Shown here: positions 26,375 to 34,760 of the stretch, in pieces
How positions within the stretch are numbered: the first letter of the stretch is position 1
How the letters are laid out: the number at the start of each line of letters is the position of its first letter
Origin: Mycolicibacterium peregrinum
GTDB taxonomy: Bacteria > Actinomycetota > Actinomycetes > Mycobacteriales > Mycobacteriaceae
NCBI RefSeq assembly: GCF_002102345.1
Contig: NZ_LQPP01000016.1
Location: forward strand, 248,001-312,000
Length of the DNA: 64,000 nt
Reading direction: 5' to 3'
Notes under the pieces: model-generated
Told to the model about the DNA's origin: nothing
What the model saw: the letters and a program-made list of their open reading frames with translations, nothing else
Databases searched by the model: none
Translations under genes and position numbers: made by a program

Positions 26375-27793
26375 TCACAGGGCCACCACGACGGTCTTGG
26401 TGGCTGTCACGGCATCGAGTGCCTCATAACCTTTTTCGCGGCCGTATCCGGACTTCTTGAAGCCGCCGAACGGGAGCTCGACGCCGCCGCCGGCGCCGTA
26501 GGTGTTGACGTATACCTGCCCGGCGACCACGTCGGCGGCAAGTCGGTGGGCCCGAGACAGGTCCCGCGTCCACAACGCAGCCAGCAACCCGTACTCGGTT
26601 CCGTTTGCCAGCGCGAGCGCCTCCTGCTCGTCGTGAAAGCTGTTGACGGTCAGTACCGGGCCGAAGATCTCCTGCTGGGCGATCGGCGAGGCGGGATCGA
26701 CACCGTCGATCACGGTGGGGGCGAAGTAGGCGCCGTCGCCGAGTTCCTGGTCCTGCGGAGGCGCGCCGCCGCACAGGATCTCACCGGTGGCGTCGCCCGA
26801 CACCAGATCGGTCACCCGCTGCTGCTGCCTACGGGAGATCAGTGGCCCCAGATCGCGATCGGCGATCCCGGGCCCGATGCTGATCTGCCGGAACCGGTCG
26901 AGCACCAGCTCAAGGAGCTCGTCGTGCACCGCCGTCTCGACGAGCAATCGCGATCCGGCCGAACACGTCTGCCCGGCATTCTGCAGGATCGCCCTCGTGA
27001 TGAAGCCGGCCGCGCGGGGCAGGTCGGCATCGGCGAAGACGATCTGTGGGGATTTCCCGCCGAGTTCCAGCACCACCGGAACCACCCGGTCCGCGGCGGC
27101 GTGCGCGATCTCCGAGCCGACGCGCGTCGACCCGACGAATCCGATGGCATCCACCCCGGGGTGTGCGGCCAGTGCGCCGCCGGCCTCGGTGCCGATCCCG
27201 GTGACCACGTTGACGATCCCGGCAGGCAACCCCACCTCGACGGCGAGGCGGGCGAACTCGACTGCGGTGCGGGGTGTTTCATCGGCAGGTTTGAGCACCA
27301 CGGTGTTGCCCGCGGCGATCGCCGGTGCCACCGCACGGGCCAGCAGCTGCATCGGGTAGTTCCAGGCGATGATGTGGCCCGTGACCCCCAGCGGCTCGCG
27401 CCGGGTGTAGACGTGCAGATTCTCGGTCAGCGGGATGGTCTGGCCGTAGTAGCTGTCGATCGCGTGGGCGTAGAAGCGGAAATACCTTGCGGCGACGGCG
27501 ATGTCGGTGCGGGCCTGGCTCAGCGGTTTGCCGGTGTCCTCACATTCCAGCAGCGCCAGCCGCTCCCGGTGGCCGTCGATGACGTCGGCGATCGCGCCGA
27601 GTGCGTCGGAGCGCTGTGCGGGCGCGGTCTTGCGCCATGCGCCGAACACCCGGCGCGCCGCGGTGACCGCCCGGTCGATCTCGTCGGCGCCGCCGCGTGC
27701 CACCTTGCCGATCGACCGCCCCGTCGCGGGATCGATGTTGTCGTACTGCTGCGCCGAGGGCACCGAAGCGCCGTCGATGAATGATTCGGTCAT
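26375..27793 (-). CDS. Aldehyde dehydrogenase
   Basis: A 472-residue NAD(P)-dependent ALDH. The oxyanion asparagine lies in IIAWNYPMQLLAR, the catalytic glutamate in LELGGKSPQIVF and the catalytic cysteine in QNAGQTCSAGSRL. It resembles betaine-aldehyde/semialdehyde-type family members. It overlaps the TetR gene by 4 bp and precedes the CMD gene by 27 bp. It could oxidise the aldehyde made by the divergent LuxC-like reductase, or an aldehyde from the same substrate class. Confidence 0.94.
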   Translation of the reverse strand: MTESFIDGASVPSAQQYDNIDPATGRSIGKVARGGADEIDRAVTAARRVFGAWRKTAPAQRSDALGAIADVIDGHRERLALLECEDTGKPLSQARTDIAVAARYFRFYAHAIDSYYGQTIPLTENLHVYTRREPLGVTGHIIAWNYPMQLLARAVAPAIAAGNTVVLKPADETPRTAVEFARLAVEVGLPAGIVNVVTGIGTEAGGALAAHPGVDAIGFVGSTRVGSEIAHAAADRVVPVVLELGGKSPQIVFADADLPRAAGFITRAILQNAGQTCSAGSRLLVETAVHDELLELVLDRFRQISIGPGIADRDLGPLISRRQQQRVTDLVSGDATGEILCGGAPPQDQELGDGAYFAPTVIDGVDPASPIAQQEIFGPVLTVNSFHDEQEALALANGTEYGLLAALWTRDLSRAHRLAADVVAGQVYVNTYGAGGGVELPFGGFKKSGYGREKGYEALDAVTATKTVVVAL

Positions 27794-28422
27794 CGCGGTC
27801 GTACCCCGTCGAGGAACAGCCGCACCAAAGTCCGCATGCGTTTGTCCAGGTCGTCAGGATCCCAGGTCACGCCCCAGAGAGCGCCGGTGGCAGGCCCGCC
27901 GACGACCATGCTCAGGAACGCACCTCCCACCACGGCGGGGTCGTCGATCTCGATGATTCCGGCCTCGGCGTGGCGGGCGAGGATCTCCGCGATGAAGGTC
28001 AGAGCCGGCATGGTGCCCTGGTCGTATACGAGCCGGAACAGGCGCGGGAAGCGGTTGCCTTCCGCGTTGAGGATGCGCTGCAACGCGACGCCGGCCGGGC
28101 TGGTGATGCCCGCCAACCGGATCCGGCCGATGGCGAGCAGGGTCTCCTCCAGGTCATCGGTCTCGGCGGCACGAAGCGTCTCGATCGGGACCAGCCACCG
28201 GTCCACCGCACGTTGCACCGAGGCCTCGAACAGGGCGGCCTTGTCGGGGTAGAGGCCGTAGATGGTGCGCTTGGCCATGCCGGCGGCGGTCGCGATGCCG
28301 TCGATGGTGGCACGCTCGAATCCATTCTCCAGAAACACTTCCAGCGCGCAGTCGAGCAACTCGACGTGGCGCTGCGCGGCCTGCTCCCGGGTAGGGCGGC
28401 CCACTTGACGAATTCGGTCCAC
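27790..28422 (-). CDS. TetR family transcriptional regulator
   Basis: A 210-residue TetR protein starting at GTG 28422. The N-terminal HTH is LLDCALEVFLENGFERATIDGIATAAGMAKRTIYGLYPDKAALFEASV, and the C-terminal ligand domain is diverse. It heads the minus-strand operon with ALDH and is divergent from the LuxE-LuxC genes, so it probably represses both directions. The ligand is presumably an acid or acyl-CoA handled by the pathway. Confidence 0.93.
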   Translation of the reverse strand: MDRIRQVGRPTREQAAQRHVELLDCALEVFLENGFERATIDGIATAAGMAKRTIYGLYPDKAALFEASVQRAVDRWLVPIETLRAAETDDLEETLLAIGRIRLAGITSPAGVALQRILNAEGNRFPRLFRLVYDQGTMPALTFIAEILARHAEAGIIEIDDPAVVGGAFLSMVVGGPATGALWGVTWDPDDLDKRMRTLVRLFLDGVRPR

Positions 28423-28497
28423 GGCGTCACAGTAGCAGTAATGAAACGCACTAGGTGCTATTAATCGGGAGTTCTCCCAATTCCGTCAGGAGTCGCC
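28423..28497. promoter_or_regulatory. TetR/LuxE divergent promoter region with inverted repeat
   Basis: This 75-bp gap between the tetR GTG and luxE-like ATG contains GCAC-TAG-GTGC (28448-28458), flanked by AT-rich TAAT and ATTA half-sites at 28439 and 28460. It is the most likely operator for the adjacent TetR, and one bound dimer could block both promoters. An AGGAG ribosome site (28488-28492) precedes the luxE-like start by 5 nt. Confidence 0.5.
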
Positions 28498-29835
28498 ATG
28501 ACTGCAGTCGATCAACTCCTCGCTCTGCAGACCGCGCCGGATCGCTACGACATCGCACCCGCAGACGTGCGGCAGCTGCAGATCGACGCGGTCAACGAGC
28601 GGTTCGCCGCGCAGGCCGATCAAATACCGTTGCTGCGCAACCGATCTCAGTCTGCGGACATCACCAAGGTAGTCGAGATCCAGGATCTGGTGCCGCTGCT
28701 GTTCGCCCACGGCGCCTACAAGAGCTACGCCCAGAACTGGCTGACCGACGGTCGGTGGGACCGAATGGCCAAATGGGTCGGCACGGTCTCCACGTGTGAT
28801 CCGGTGGGAGTCGACGTCGACGGGGTCGCCGGTCTCGACGACTTCGTGGCCCGGATGGAGTCCGTCGGCTGCTATCTGACCTGCTCCAGCGGCACCACCG
28901 GAAAGCCGGCCATGATCGCCTGCTCGGAGTCCGACCTCGACGTCGCCTCACGGGCCAATGTCACCGGATTGACCTGGGCCACCGGCATACCGGCCGACGG
29001 CACTCGCAAGCTGTTCGGCCTGGGGCCGCGCACCAATGTCGAGCGCAACGAACGCACCCGGATCGCGCTCGTCGAGGCGTTCTCGACCGAGGCCGATGCC
29101 TATCAGCTGCCCGTCGACCCCATCTCGGTCGGTTCCATCATGGGCATGATCGACCTACGCCGCCGCATTGCCGACGGCACCGCCGGTCCCTCGGAGATCA
29201 CCGCGTTCGAGCACACCAGCGCCCGCCGGCAGAGCGCGATGGACGCCGCCACAGCCGGCGCGGTCGATGAGCTGATCGCCAGTCGGGAACAGCAACTGTT
29301 GCTGACCGGGATGTTCGCCTCCCTTTACCAGGTGGCTCAGGGGGTCCGGGCAAAAGGATACTCCGGCAACGACTTCCGTGACGACACCGCGCTGCTGGTG
29401 GCCGGCGGTCTCAAAGGTGCCGCGCTGCCGCCGGACTACCGGGAGTTCATCTTCGACACGTTCAACATCGCCGACGAGCGGGTGTACCACTTCTACACGA
29501 TGCAGGAACTGAACACCCCGTTCCCGAAGTGCCGGGCCGGCCGCTACCACGTGCCGCCATGGGTGCTGCTGTTGCCACTCGACGAGCCTGGCGAGAACCT
29601 CGTCGACATCTCATCCGGATCGGTGCAGGCGCGCGGCGCGTTCTTCGACCTGTCGCTGGACGGCCGCTGGGGCGGGGTCATCTCCGGGGACCGCATCGAC
29701 ACCGATTTCGGCGTCTGCGAGTGCGGTCATCAAGGTCCGACCGTCGGGCCGGACATCACCCGCTACGCCGATCTGGGCGGGGACAAGATCACCTGCTCGG
29801 GCACCATCGACGCCTACGTGCGGGGCGAGGCATGA
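28498..29835 (+). CDS. LuxE-like acyl-protein synthetase / adenylating enzyme
   Basis: A 445-residue protein of the LuxE/PaaK-related adenylating group. Residues 129 onward carry the nucleotide loop CSSGTTGKPAMIA, and the C-terminal part has HFYTMQELNTPFP, the CXCG motif VCECGHQGP and GGDKITCSGTIDAYV. In luminous bacteria LuxE activates a fatty acid as acyl-AMP and passes it to LuxC. It overlaps the LuxC-like gene by 4 bp. No luciferase subunit or LuxD is present. The substrate is inferred to be a carboxylic acid, but its chain length or ring type is unknown. Confidence 0.82.
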   Translation: MTAVDQLLALQTAPDRYDIAPADVRQLQIDAVNERFAAQADQIPLLRNRSQSADITKVVEIQDLVPLLFAHGAYKSYAQNWLTDGRWDRMAKWVGTVSTCDPVGVDVDGVAGLDDFVARMESVGCYLTCSSGTTGKPAMIACSESDLDVASRANVTGLTWATGIPADGTRKLFGLGPRTNVERNERTRIALVEAFSTEADAYQLPVDPISVGSIMGMIDLRRRIADGTAGPSEITAFEHTSARRQSAMDAATAGAVDELIASREQQLLLTGMFASLYQVAQGVRAKGYSGNDFRDDTALLVAGGLKGAALPPDYREFIFDTFNIADERVYHFYTMQELNTPFPKCRAGRYHVPPWVLLLPLDEPGENLVDISSGSVQARGAFFDLSLDGRWGGVISGDRIDTDFGVCECGHQGPTVGPDITRYADLGGDKITCSGTIDAYVRGEA

Positions 29836-31259
29836 ACCCGCTGAACGCCCCGTTCATGATTCGCGGTGAGCTCATCGAGGGTGACGCGGTCCGGCACACC
29901 TCCCGCGATCTGGGCATCGACTTCATCACGCCGGCAATCGATCTGGATGCCCTCATCACGCCCCGCACCCAACTGCCGCCACTGCTGGACGTGCCGCTGG
30001 CCGAGATCGTCGACTTCCTCGTCGAGACCGGCGAGCGACTGGCGCTCGATGACAACCCGCACCTGCAGCGTTGCCTGGATCTGGTGGCCGAGACCAACCC
30101 GCTGCCACGCCGGGTGGTGGAGAACCTCTACCGCACCGCTCCGGAGTTGCTGCGCCGCGACAGTCTGTGGGCGCAGGTCGAATCGAACTTCGCCGACCCG
30201 GCGGTGCTCGACGGCTGGGTGAGCCGGACGGATACGGCCGGCAACACCGGTGCGATCCGGGCCTTCCCGCCCCGCATGGTGCACATGCTGGCCGGCAACG
30301 CCCCGGCGGGCTGTATCGCCTCGATCGCCCAGGGCGCTCTGGTCAAGGCCGTAAACCTGTTCAAGATGCCGTCCTCGGACCCGTTCACCACCGTCGCGGT
30401 ATTGCGCACCATGGCCGAGATCGACGCCGACCATCCTGTGGTGCAGTCGATGTCGGCGGTGTACTGGGCCGGCGGCGACGAGGCGATCGAACGCACCGTC
30501 TACCGCCCGCAGTACTTCGACAAGATTGTGGCCTGGGGCGGTGGACCGGCCATCAATAACGTCATCCGCTACCTGGGGCCAGGAATTCAGCTGGTGTCCT
30601 TCGACCCCAAGAGCTCCATCTCGATGATCGGCCGTGAGGTGTTCTCCTCCGATGAGGTGCTGGCCGATGTGGCCGAGCGGGTCGCCGCCGACACCTGCGT
30701 GTTCAACCAGGAGGCGTGTCTGGCAAGTCGATTCGTCTTCCTGGAGACCACCGATCCGGCCGAGGCCAGACGGTTCTGCGCCGCGCTCTGGCCGCGACTG
30801 GGCGCCGACCGGTTGTTCGGGTCGGCCGTGGCGCCGTTGCCGCCCACCGACGTCCGAGACGAGATCGAGGTGATGGGCGCGATGGGTGACGAACTCGAGG
30901 TGTTCGGCCGCTTCGACGGGCGTGGCATGGTGCTGCTGTCCGACGCGCCGGTGGACTTCCATCCGTCGAACAAGGTCTCCAACGTGGTCATGGTGGCCTC
31001 GCTCGACGACGCGATCCGCCACGTCAACATCGCGACCCAGACCATCGGCGTCTACCCCTATGAGCGCAAAGCCCAGCTGCGCGATGCGCTTGCCGGCGCG
31101 GGTGGGCAGCGGGTGTGCCGGGTGGGCACCGCCAACGGCCATGTCGCCGGTGGGCCGCACGATGCGATGTACCCGCTGGCCCGGTTCGTGCACTGGATGG
31201 GTGACGACGATATTTTCCGCGGCAACCCCAACGCGGCGCTCCCGGTGGCTACCGGGTAA
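29832..31259 (+). CDS. LuxC-like acyl reductase (fatty-acid reductase)
   Basis: A 475-residue LuxC-family protein starting at ATG 29832. The ALDH-like fold shows MVHMLAGNAPAGCIASIAQGALVKAVNLFKMP, SFDPKSSISMIGRE and the catalytic Cys296 in CVFNQEACLASRF, followed by PYERKAQLRDAL and GRFDGRGMVLLSDAPVDFHP. LuxC reduces an activated acyl group to the aldehyde with NADPH. Coupling to the LuxE-like gene gives a two-component acid-to-aldehyde reductase. The downstream small membrane gene is 28 bp away. Confidence 0.88.
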   Translation: MNPLNAPFMIRGELIEGDAVRHTSRDLGIDFITPAIDLDALITPRTQLPPLLDVPLAEIVDFLVETGERLALDDNPHLQRCLDLVAETNPLPRRVVENLYRTAPELLRRDSLWAQVESNFADPAVLDGWVSRTDTAGNTGAIRAFPPRMVHMLAGNAPAGCIASIAQGALVKAVNLFKMPSSDPFTTVAVLRTMAEIDADHPVVQSMSAVYWAGGDEAIERTVYRPQYFDKIVAWGGGPAINNVIRYLGPGIQLVSFDPKSSISMIGREVFSSDEVLADVAERVAADTCVFNQEACLASRFVFLETTDPAEARRFCAALWPRLGADRLFGSAVAPLPPTDVRDEIEVMGAMGDELEVFGRFDGRGMVLLSDAPVDFHPSNKVSNVVMVASLDDAIRHVNIATQTIGVYPYERKAQLRDALAGAGGQRVCRVGTANGHVAGGPHDAMYPLARFVHWMGDDDIFRGNPNAALPVATG

Positions 31260-31287
31260 CCGCGGCGGATCGGCGTACGCTCCGTGC

Positions 31288-31611
31288 ATGTCCGTGTTGT
31301 CGCGAACCTCGGTTCGGCGGCCAGGCGTCGTCGAGTCGGTGATCAGTTGGGCCGTATGGGCCTTCGTCGGCCTGATTGCCGTGTTGCTGGCGTTCGCCGC
31401 GATTTTTCCGGTGGGCTTCAGCGGCGCGTTTCCCGGCCAGGCCGATGACGCGGCGACCATGGCGGGATGGGCGGTGCTCACCGTGGTGCTGGTCGTCCTG
31501 GCCCCGATCGGCATGGCGATCGGGCATTGGCGGCACTGGCACATCTGGTACTGGCCGGTGCTGTGCGCCGCCTCGGCGGGCACCACGCTCGTCTTGCTGC
31601 AGGCGTTGTAG
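31288..31611 (+). CDS. Small membrane protein, unknown function
   Basis: A 107-residue protein with three predicted membrane helices: VISWAVWAFVGLIAVLLAFAAIF, AGWAVLTVVLVVLAPIGMAI and WPVLCAASAGTTLVLLQAL. Between the last two lies an aromatic-rich GHWRHWHIWYW segment. I do not recognise the family. It begins 28 bp after the LuxC-like gene and may be cotranscribed, but it could equally be an independent gene. Confidence 0.65.
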   Translation: MSVLSRTSVRRPGVVESVISWAVWAFVGLIAVLLAFAAIFPVGFSGAFPGQADDAATMAGWAVLTVVLVVLAPIGMAIGHWRHWHIWYWPVLCAASAGTTLVLLQAL

Positions 31612-31643
31612 ACGTCGTATCGAGCGCGGTAGGACCGGCCACG

Positions 31644-31649
31644 TAAACT
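31644..31649 (+). promoter_or_regulatory. Candidate -10 for yebC
   Basis: TAAACT fits the mycobacterial TANNNT -10 and lies 39 nt before the yebC ATG. No good -35 is visible. AAAGGGG-like sequence before the start could be the ribosome site. Confidence 0.35.
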
Positions 31650-31688
31650 GGAGGGCCGGAGTTTTAACCGGAAAAGGGGCGTACCTGC

Positions 31689-32444
31689 ATGAGCGGCCAT
31701 TCCAAGTGGGCCACCACCAAGCACAAGAAGGCCGTCATCGATGCCAAGCGCGGCAAGATGTTCGCCAAGCTGATCAAAAACATCGAGGTCGCGGCACGTG
31801 TCGGCGGGGGAGACCCGGCCGGTAACCCCACCCTCTACGACGCCATCCAGAAGGCGAAGAAGAGCTCGGTGCCCAACGACAACATCGAGCGCGCCCGCAA
31901 GCGCGGCGGTGGCGAAGAGGCCGGTGGCGCCGACTGGCAGAACATCACCTACGAGGGTTACGGCCCCAACGGTGTGGCGGTGCTCATCGAGTGCCTCACC
32001 GACAACCGTAACCGCGCCGCCGGCGAGGTGCGGGTGGCGATGACCCGCAACGGCGGCAACATGGCGGACCCGGGCTCGGTGGCCTACCTGTTCTCCCGCA
32101 AGGGCGTGGTGACGCTGGAGAAGAACGGTCTGACCGAGGACGACGTACTGATGGCGGTCCTGGAGGCCGGTGCCGAAGAGGTCAACGACCTCGGCGACGC
32201 CTTCGAGATCATCTCCGAGCCCACCGACCTGGTCGCGGTGCGCACCGCACTGCAGGACGCCGGCATCGACTACGACTCGGCCGAGGCCAGCTTCCAGCCC
32301 TCGGTGAGTGTGCCCGTCGACCTCGAGGGCGCCCGCAAGGTGCTCAAGCTCGTCGATGCGCTGGAGGACAGCGACGACGTGCAGGACGTGTACACCAACA
32401 TCGACATCCCCGACGATGTCGCTGCGCAGCTCGACGAGGAGTAG
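31689..32444 (+). CDS. YebC/PmpR family regulator
   Basis: A 251-residue YebC-family protein. It opens with [23 protein letters not shown], has the [13 protein letters not shown] and [19 protein letters not shown] segments, and ends with the acidic [13 protein letters not shown]. Family members act as transcriptional or translational regulators; some relieve ribosome stalling on proline tracts. It corresponds to Rv2603c, which follows pdxT in M. tuberculosis; here about 9.4 kb of accessory genes intervene. Confidence 0.97.
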   Translation: MSGHSKWATTKHKKAVIDAKRGKMFAKLIKNIEVAARVGGGDPAGNPTLYDAIQKAKKSSVPNDNIERARKRGGGEEAGGADWQNITYEGYGPNGVAVLIECLTDNRNRAAGEVRVAMTRNGGNMADPGSVAYLFSRKGVVTLEKNGLTEDDVLMAVLEAGAEEVNDLGDAFEIISEPTDLVAVRTALQDAGIDYDSAEASFQPSVSVPVDLEGARKVLKLVDALEDSDDVQDVYTNIDIPDDVAAQLDEE

Positions 32445-32483
32445 CCACTGCCCGAGCCGCCCCCCTTCAGCCCGACCGTCGGG

Positions 32484-32867
32484 TTGCTCACTGTCAGCCG
32501 AGTCTGGGAATCCGCGTTCACCGACGCGCTGAAACCCCTCGGACTGACCACCCGCAAGTACGGGCTGCTGGGGCATGTTCGGGGGAATGCGGGCATCTCG
32601 TTCAGTGAACTCGCGCGACGTTCGCGCATCACCGTGCAGAGTGCACACGCCGCCGTGGCGTCGTTCGTCGAGGCAGGCCTGGTCGACGATGCGACGGCGC
32701 ATGCCGGCGCCGCGTCGACACTGCAGATCACGGCAAAAGGCGCGGCACTGTTGGACCGGGCTGCCGAGGTGGTGACCACACTCGATGCGCAGTTCGCCGC
32801 CGAACACCCCGAACTCACCGAAGCGCTCCGCGCGTATATGACTCGGATCATGTCGGGTTCCCTCTAA
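32484..32867 (+). CDS. MarR family transcriptional regulator
   Basis: A winged-helix MarR protein of about 127-139 residues: YGLLGHVRGNAGISFSELARRSRITVQSAHAAVASFVEAGLVDD, then the wing and a C-terminal dimerisation helix. There is no ATG. TTG 32484 is the nearest alternative start, but conserved-looking residues lie upstream (a frame from CTG 32448 reads PEPPPFSPTVG before it), so the true start may be a rare codon near 32448, only 3 nt after yebC. Its stop codon forms the left end of a palindrome at 32865. Confidence 0.82.
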   Translation: MLTVSRVWESAFTDALKPLGLTTRKYGLLGHVRGNAGISFSELARRSRITVQSAHAAVASFVEAGLVDDATAHAGAASTLQITAKGAALLDRAAEVVTTLDAQFAAEHPELTEALRAYMTRIMSGSL

Positions 32868-32889
32868 CCTTCAGTTAGCCTGAAGGTTA
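32865..32889. promoter_or_regulatory. MarR-type palindrome over the rhodanese promoter
   Basis: Perfect 10-bp arms TAACCTTCAG (32865-32874) and CTGAAGGTTA (32880-32889) flank TTAGC. The left end is the marR stop codon and the right end is the first base of the rhodanese ATG. Inside it TAGCCT (32876-32881) fits a TANNNT -10 and is 7 nt from the ATG, so the rhodanese mRNA would be leaderless and blocked when the site is occupied. Confidence 0.6.
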
Positions 32890-33218
32890 TGAGTTTTCGG
32901 CACTACCTGCGCCGGCCGCCGGCCGTCAGCGCCGCCGAGGCGGTCCGCCTCGTCGAGGAGGGCGCACTGGTCGTCGATGTCCGTCGCGCGTTCGAGTGGA
33001 ATCGGGTCCACATCCCGGCTGCGGTGCACATGCCGCTCGAGGAATTGCCCGAGCGTTGCCTGGACCTCCCCGACGACCGCCTGCTCATCACCTTCTGTAC
33101 CGGCGGAATCCGGTCGGCAGGTGCGGCGAACCTGTTGGTGGAGAACGGTTTCGAAGCCGTCAACATGAGCGGTGGCCTGATCCACTGGCGTGCAGCGGGT
33201 GGACCGCTGACCGGGTGA
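32889..33218 (+). CDS. Rhodanese-like sulfurtransferase
   Basis: A 109-residue single-domain rhodanese. The catalytic loop is CTGGIRS, inside LITFCTGGIRSAGAANLL, and the N-terminal part has ALVVDVRRAFEWNRVHIPAAVHMPLEEL. Single-domain members carry persulfide sulfur. The start is ATG 32889, probably leaderless. The MarR pairing suggests regulation by oxidants or reactive sulfur, but this is inferred. Confidence 0.92.
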   Translation: MSFRHYLRRPPAVSAAEAVRLVEEGALVVDVRRAFEWNRVHIPAAVHMPLEELPERCLDLPDDRLLITFCTGGIRSAGAANLLVENGFEAVNMSGGLIHWRAAGGPLTG

Positions 33219-33221
33219 CGG

Positions 33222-33872
33222 TCAGCGCAGCGCCGCGTCGATAGGCGTCGATCCCGAAATCACCTCGAAGGTCCGGCCTACGGTCTCCGGCTCGTGCAGT
33301 ACGGCGAGGAGCACCCGCGCAACGTCCTCGCGGGGGATGCTGCCGCGTCCGGTGGATTCGGCGACCGTGACATTCCCCGTCCCGGCATCGTCGGTGAGCC
33401 CGCCCGGCCGCACGATCGTGGTGCGTAGGCCCGCGCGGGCCCGAACGTCGGCGTCGGCCTCGGACTTGGCCCGCATGTAGGCGCGGAACACCTCGTCATA
33501 GTTCTCGTCGAGCGAGCGATCGTCGGCCGAAAGGGCCGACACCATAACGTAGCGGCTCACGCCCGCCGCCTCGGCCGCGTCAGCCAGCAGGATCGCGGCA
33601 TCCCGGTCGACGGTCTGTTTGCGGGCGGCGCCACTGCCCGGCCCGGCGCCCGCCGCGAACACCACGGCATCAGCGCCGCGCACGGCGTCGGCCACGTCGT
33701 CGACCGAGGCACTCTCCAGGTCCAGTACGACCGGGGTCGCCCCGGCCGCCTCCAGGTCCGCCGACTGGGCCGGGTTGCGGATGAGCCCGACCGCCTCGTC
33801 CCCTTGTGCGGCAAGCAACCGTTCGAGGATCAGGGCGATCTTTCCGTGTCCGCCCGCAATGACCACGCGCAT
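33222..33872 (-). CDS. NAD(P)-binding SDR-like epimerase/reductase (NmrA/YwnB type)
   Basis: A 216-residue atypical SDR. The start is ATG 33872 (MRVVIAGGHGKIA), with GGGAGG at 6 nt; an earlier in-frame start would add 7 residues. It shows the nucleotide loop AGGHGKIA, AVVFAAGAGPGSG, SRYVMVSALSADD and RTTIVRPGGLTDD. There is no classical YxxxK; the segment YMRAKSEAD provides the nearest tyrosine-lysine pair. The role is unknown. It is convergent with the rhodanese gene by 3 bp. Confidence 0.85.
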   Translation of the reverse strand: MRVVIAGGHGKIALILERLLAAQGDEAVGLIRNPAQSADLEAAGATPVVLDLESASVDDVADAVRGADAVVFAAGAGPGSGAARKQTVDRDAAILLADAAEAAGVSRYVMVSALSADDRSLDENYDEVFRAYMRAKSEADADVRARAGLRTTIVRPGGLTDDAGTGNVTVAESTGRGSIPREDVARVLLAVLHEPETVGRTFEVISGSTPIDAALR

Positions 33873-33909
33873 TTCCGTACCTCCCACCGACACGGTAGCC
33901 GCGGCGCGC

Positions 33910-34743
33910 TCATCGGGTCAGGAAGCGGCCGATCTCCTCGGCGGTCCGTTCGGGTTGATCGAGCATGATCAGCACCCGGGCGTCCTCGATCTGGCGTAGG
34001 TGCCCATCGGGCAGCAGGTCGGCCAGTCGTCGCCCGTGTGCCGGCGGCATCACGGTGTTGTCGCTCCACAACACCAGTGCCGGGCCGGTGAAATCGGCGA
34101 GTGCGTTGGTGGCCCGGATCAACTCCGCCTTGTCGAATCGGCTGCGGCAGTAGCTGATCAGGTCGCGGCGGATCCGCCGGTCGGCCAGTGCGGCGTCGGT
34201 CCAGCCCTCGAAAATATGTTGGGGGATGGGCTTTTTCGACATCTCGCCCCACAGCATCGGTTGCCGGCGCAGCCACTCGACGCGCATCTGGCGCAGCGCG
34301 AAGGAGACGGTGCCGGTGGTGCGGCTGGCGAGCCACAGAACCTTGGCGTAGGGCGCCGGTGGGAAGTTGTCGAACGCCTCCGACGGGCAGATCACCAGCC
34401 GTGCCACCCGTTTGTCGCGTCCGGTGTCGGTGAGGAACAGCGGTCCGCCCCAGTCGCTGACGATCAGCGTGACGTCCGCCAGATCCAGGGCGTCGAGGAA
34501 ATCGGCGACGATGCCGAGCATCCCGTCCATCCTGAGATCCGCGTCCTCCCGCATCGGGATGCGGTGTCCACCCATGGGGAGCACCGGCAGCAGATATCGA
34601 AACCCCGGGGGCAGCAACGGCAGCGTCGTCGTCCACTGCGTGTCGTTCATCAAGAGTCCGTGCAGCAACACCACCGGGGGGCCGGACGGATCCCCCTCTT
34701 CGCGATATTCGATGGTCCCCGCTGGCAGTTCCACTGATTTCAT
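33910..34743 (-). CDS. Alpha/beta hydrolase (haloalkane dehalogenase/epoxide hydrolase-like)
   Basis: A 277-residue alpha/beta hydrolase. HGLLMNDTQW gives the oxyanion region, and the nucleophile elbow VSDWGGPLF carries Asp rather than Ser, as in dehalogenases and epoxide hydrolases. The cap domain follows, and the late DLLPDGHLRQIEDARVLIMLDQPE region would hold the acid and base, where a His is expected but not clearly seen (LIMLDQPE). The missing canonical His makes activity uncertain. It is divergent from a TetR gene across a double operator (34761-34790). Confidence 0.85.
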   Translation of the reverse strand: MKSVELPAGTIEYREEGDPSGPPVVLLHGLLMNDTQWTTTLPLLPPGFRYLLPVLPMGGHRIPMREDADLRMDGMLGIVADFLDALDLADVTLIVSDWGGPLFLTDTGRDKRVARLVICPSEAFDNFPPAPYAKVLWLASRTTGTVSFALRQMRVEWLRRQPMLWGEMSKKPIPQHIFEGWTDAALADRRIRRDLISYCRSRFDKAELIRATNALADFTGPALVLWSDNTVMPPAHGRRLADLLPDGHLRQIEDARVLIMLDQPERTAEEIGRFLTR

Positions 34744-34760
34744 GGCGACCTTCCTGGCAT

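Noticed and set aside
28498..31259. A bioluminescence (lux) operon
   Set aside because: Only LuxE- and LuxC-like genes are present; luciferase subunits, LuxD and LuxG are not visible, so light production is not supported.
29814..32807. A 997-codon open frame on the minus strand across luxC-like and yebC genes
   Set aside because: It runs through several real plus-strand genes and matches no family; GC bias explains the lack of stops.
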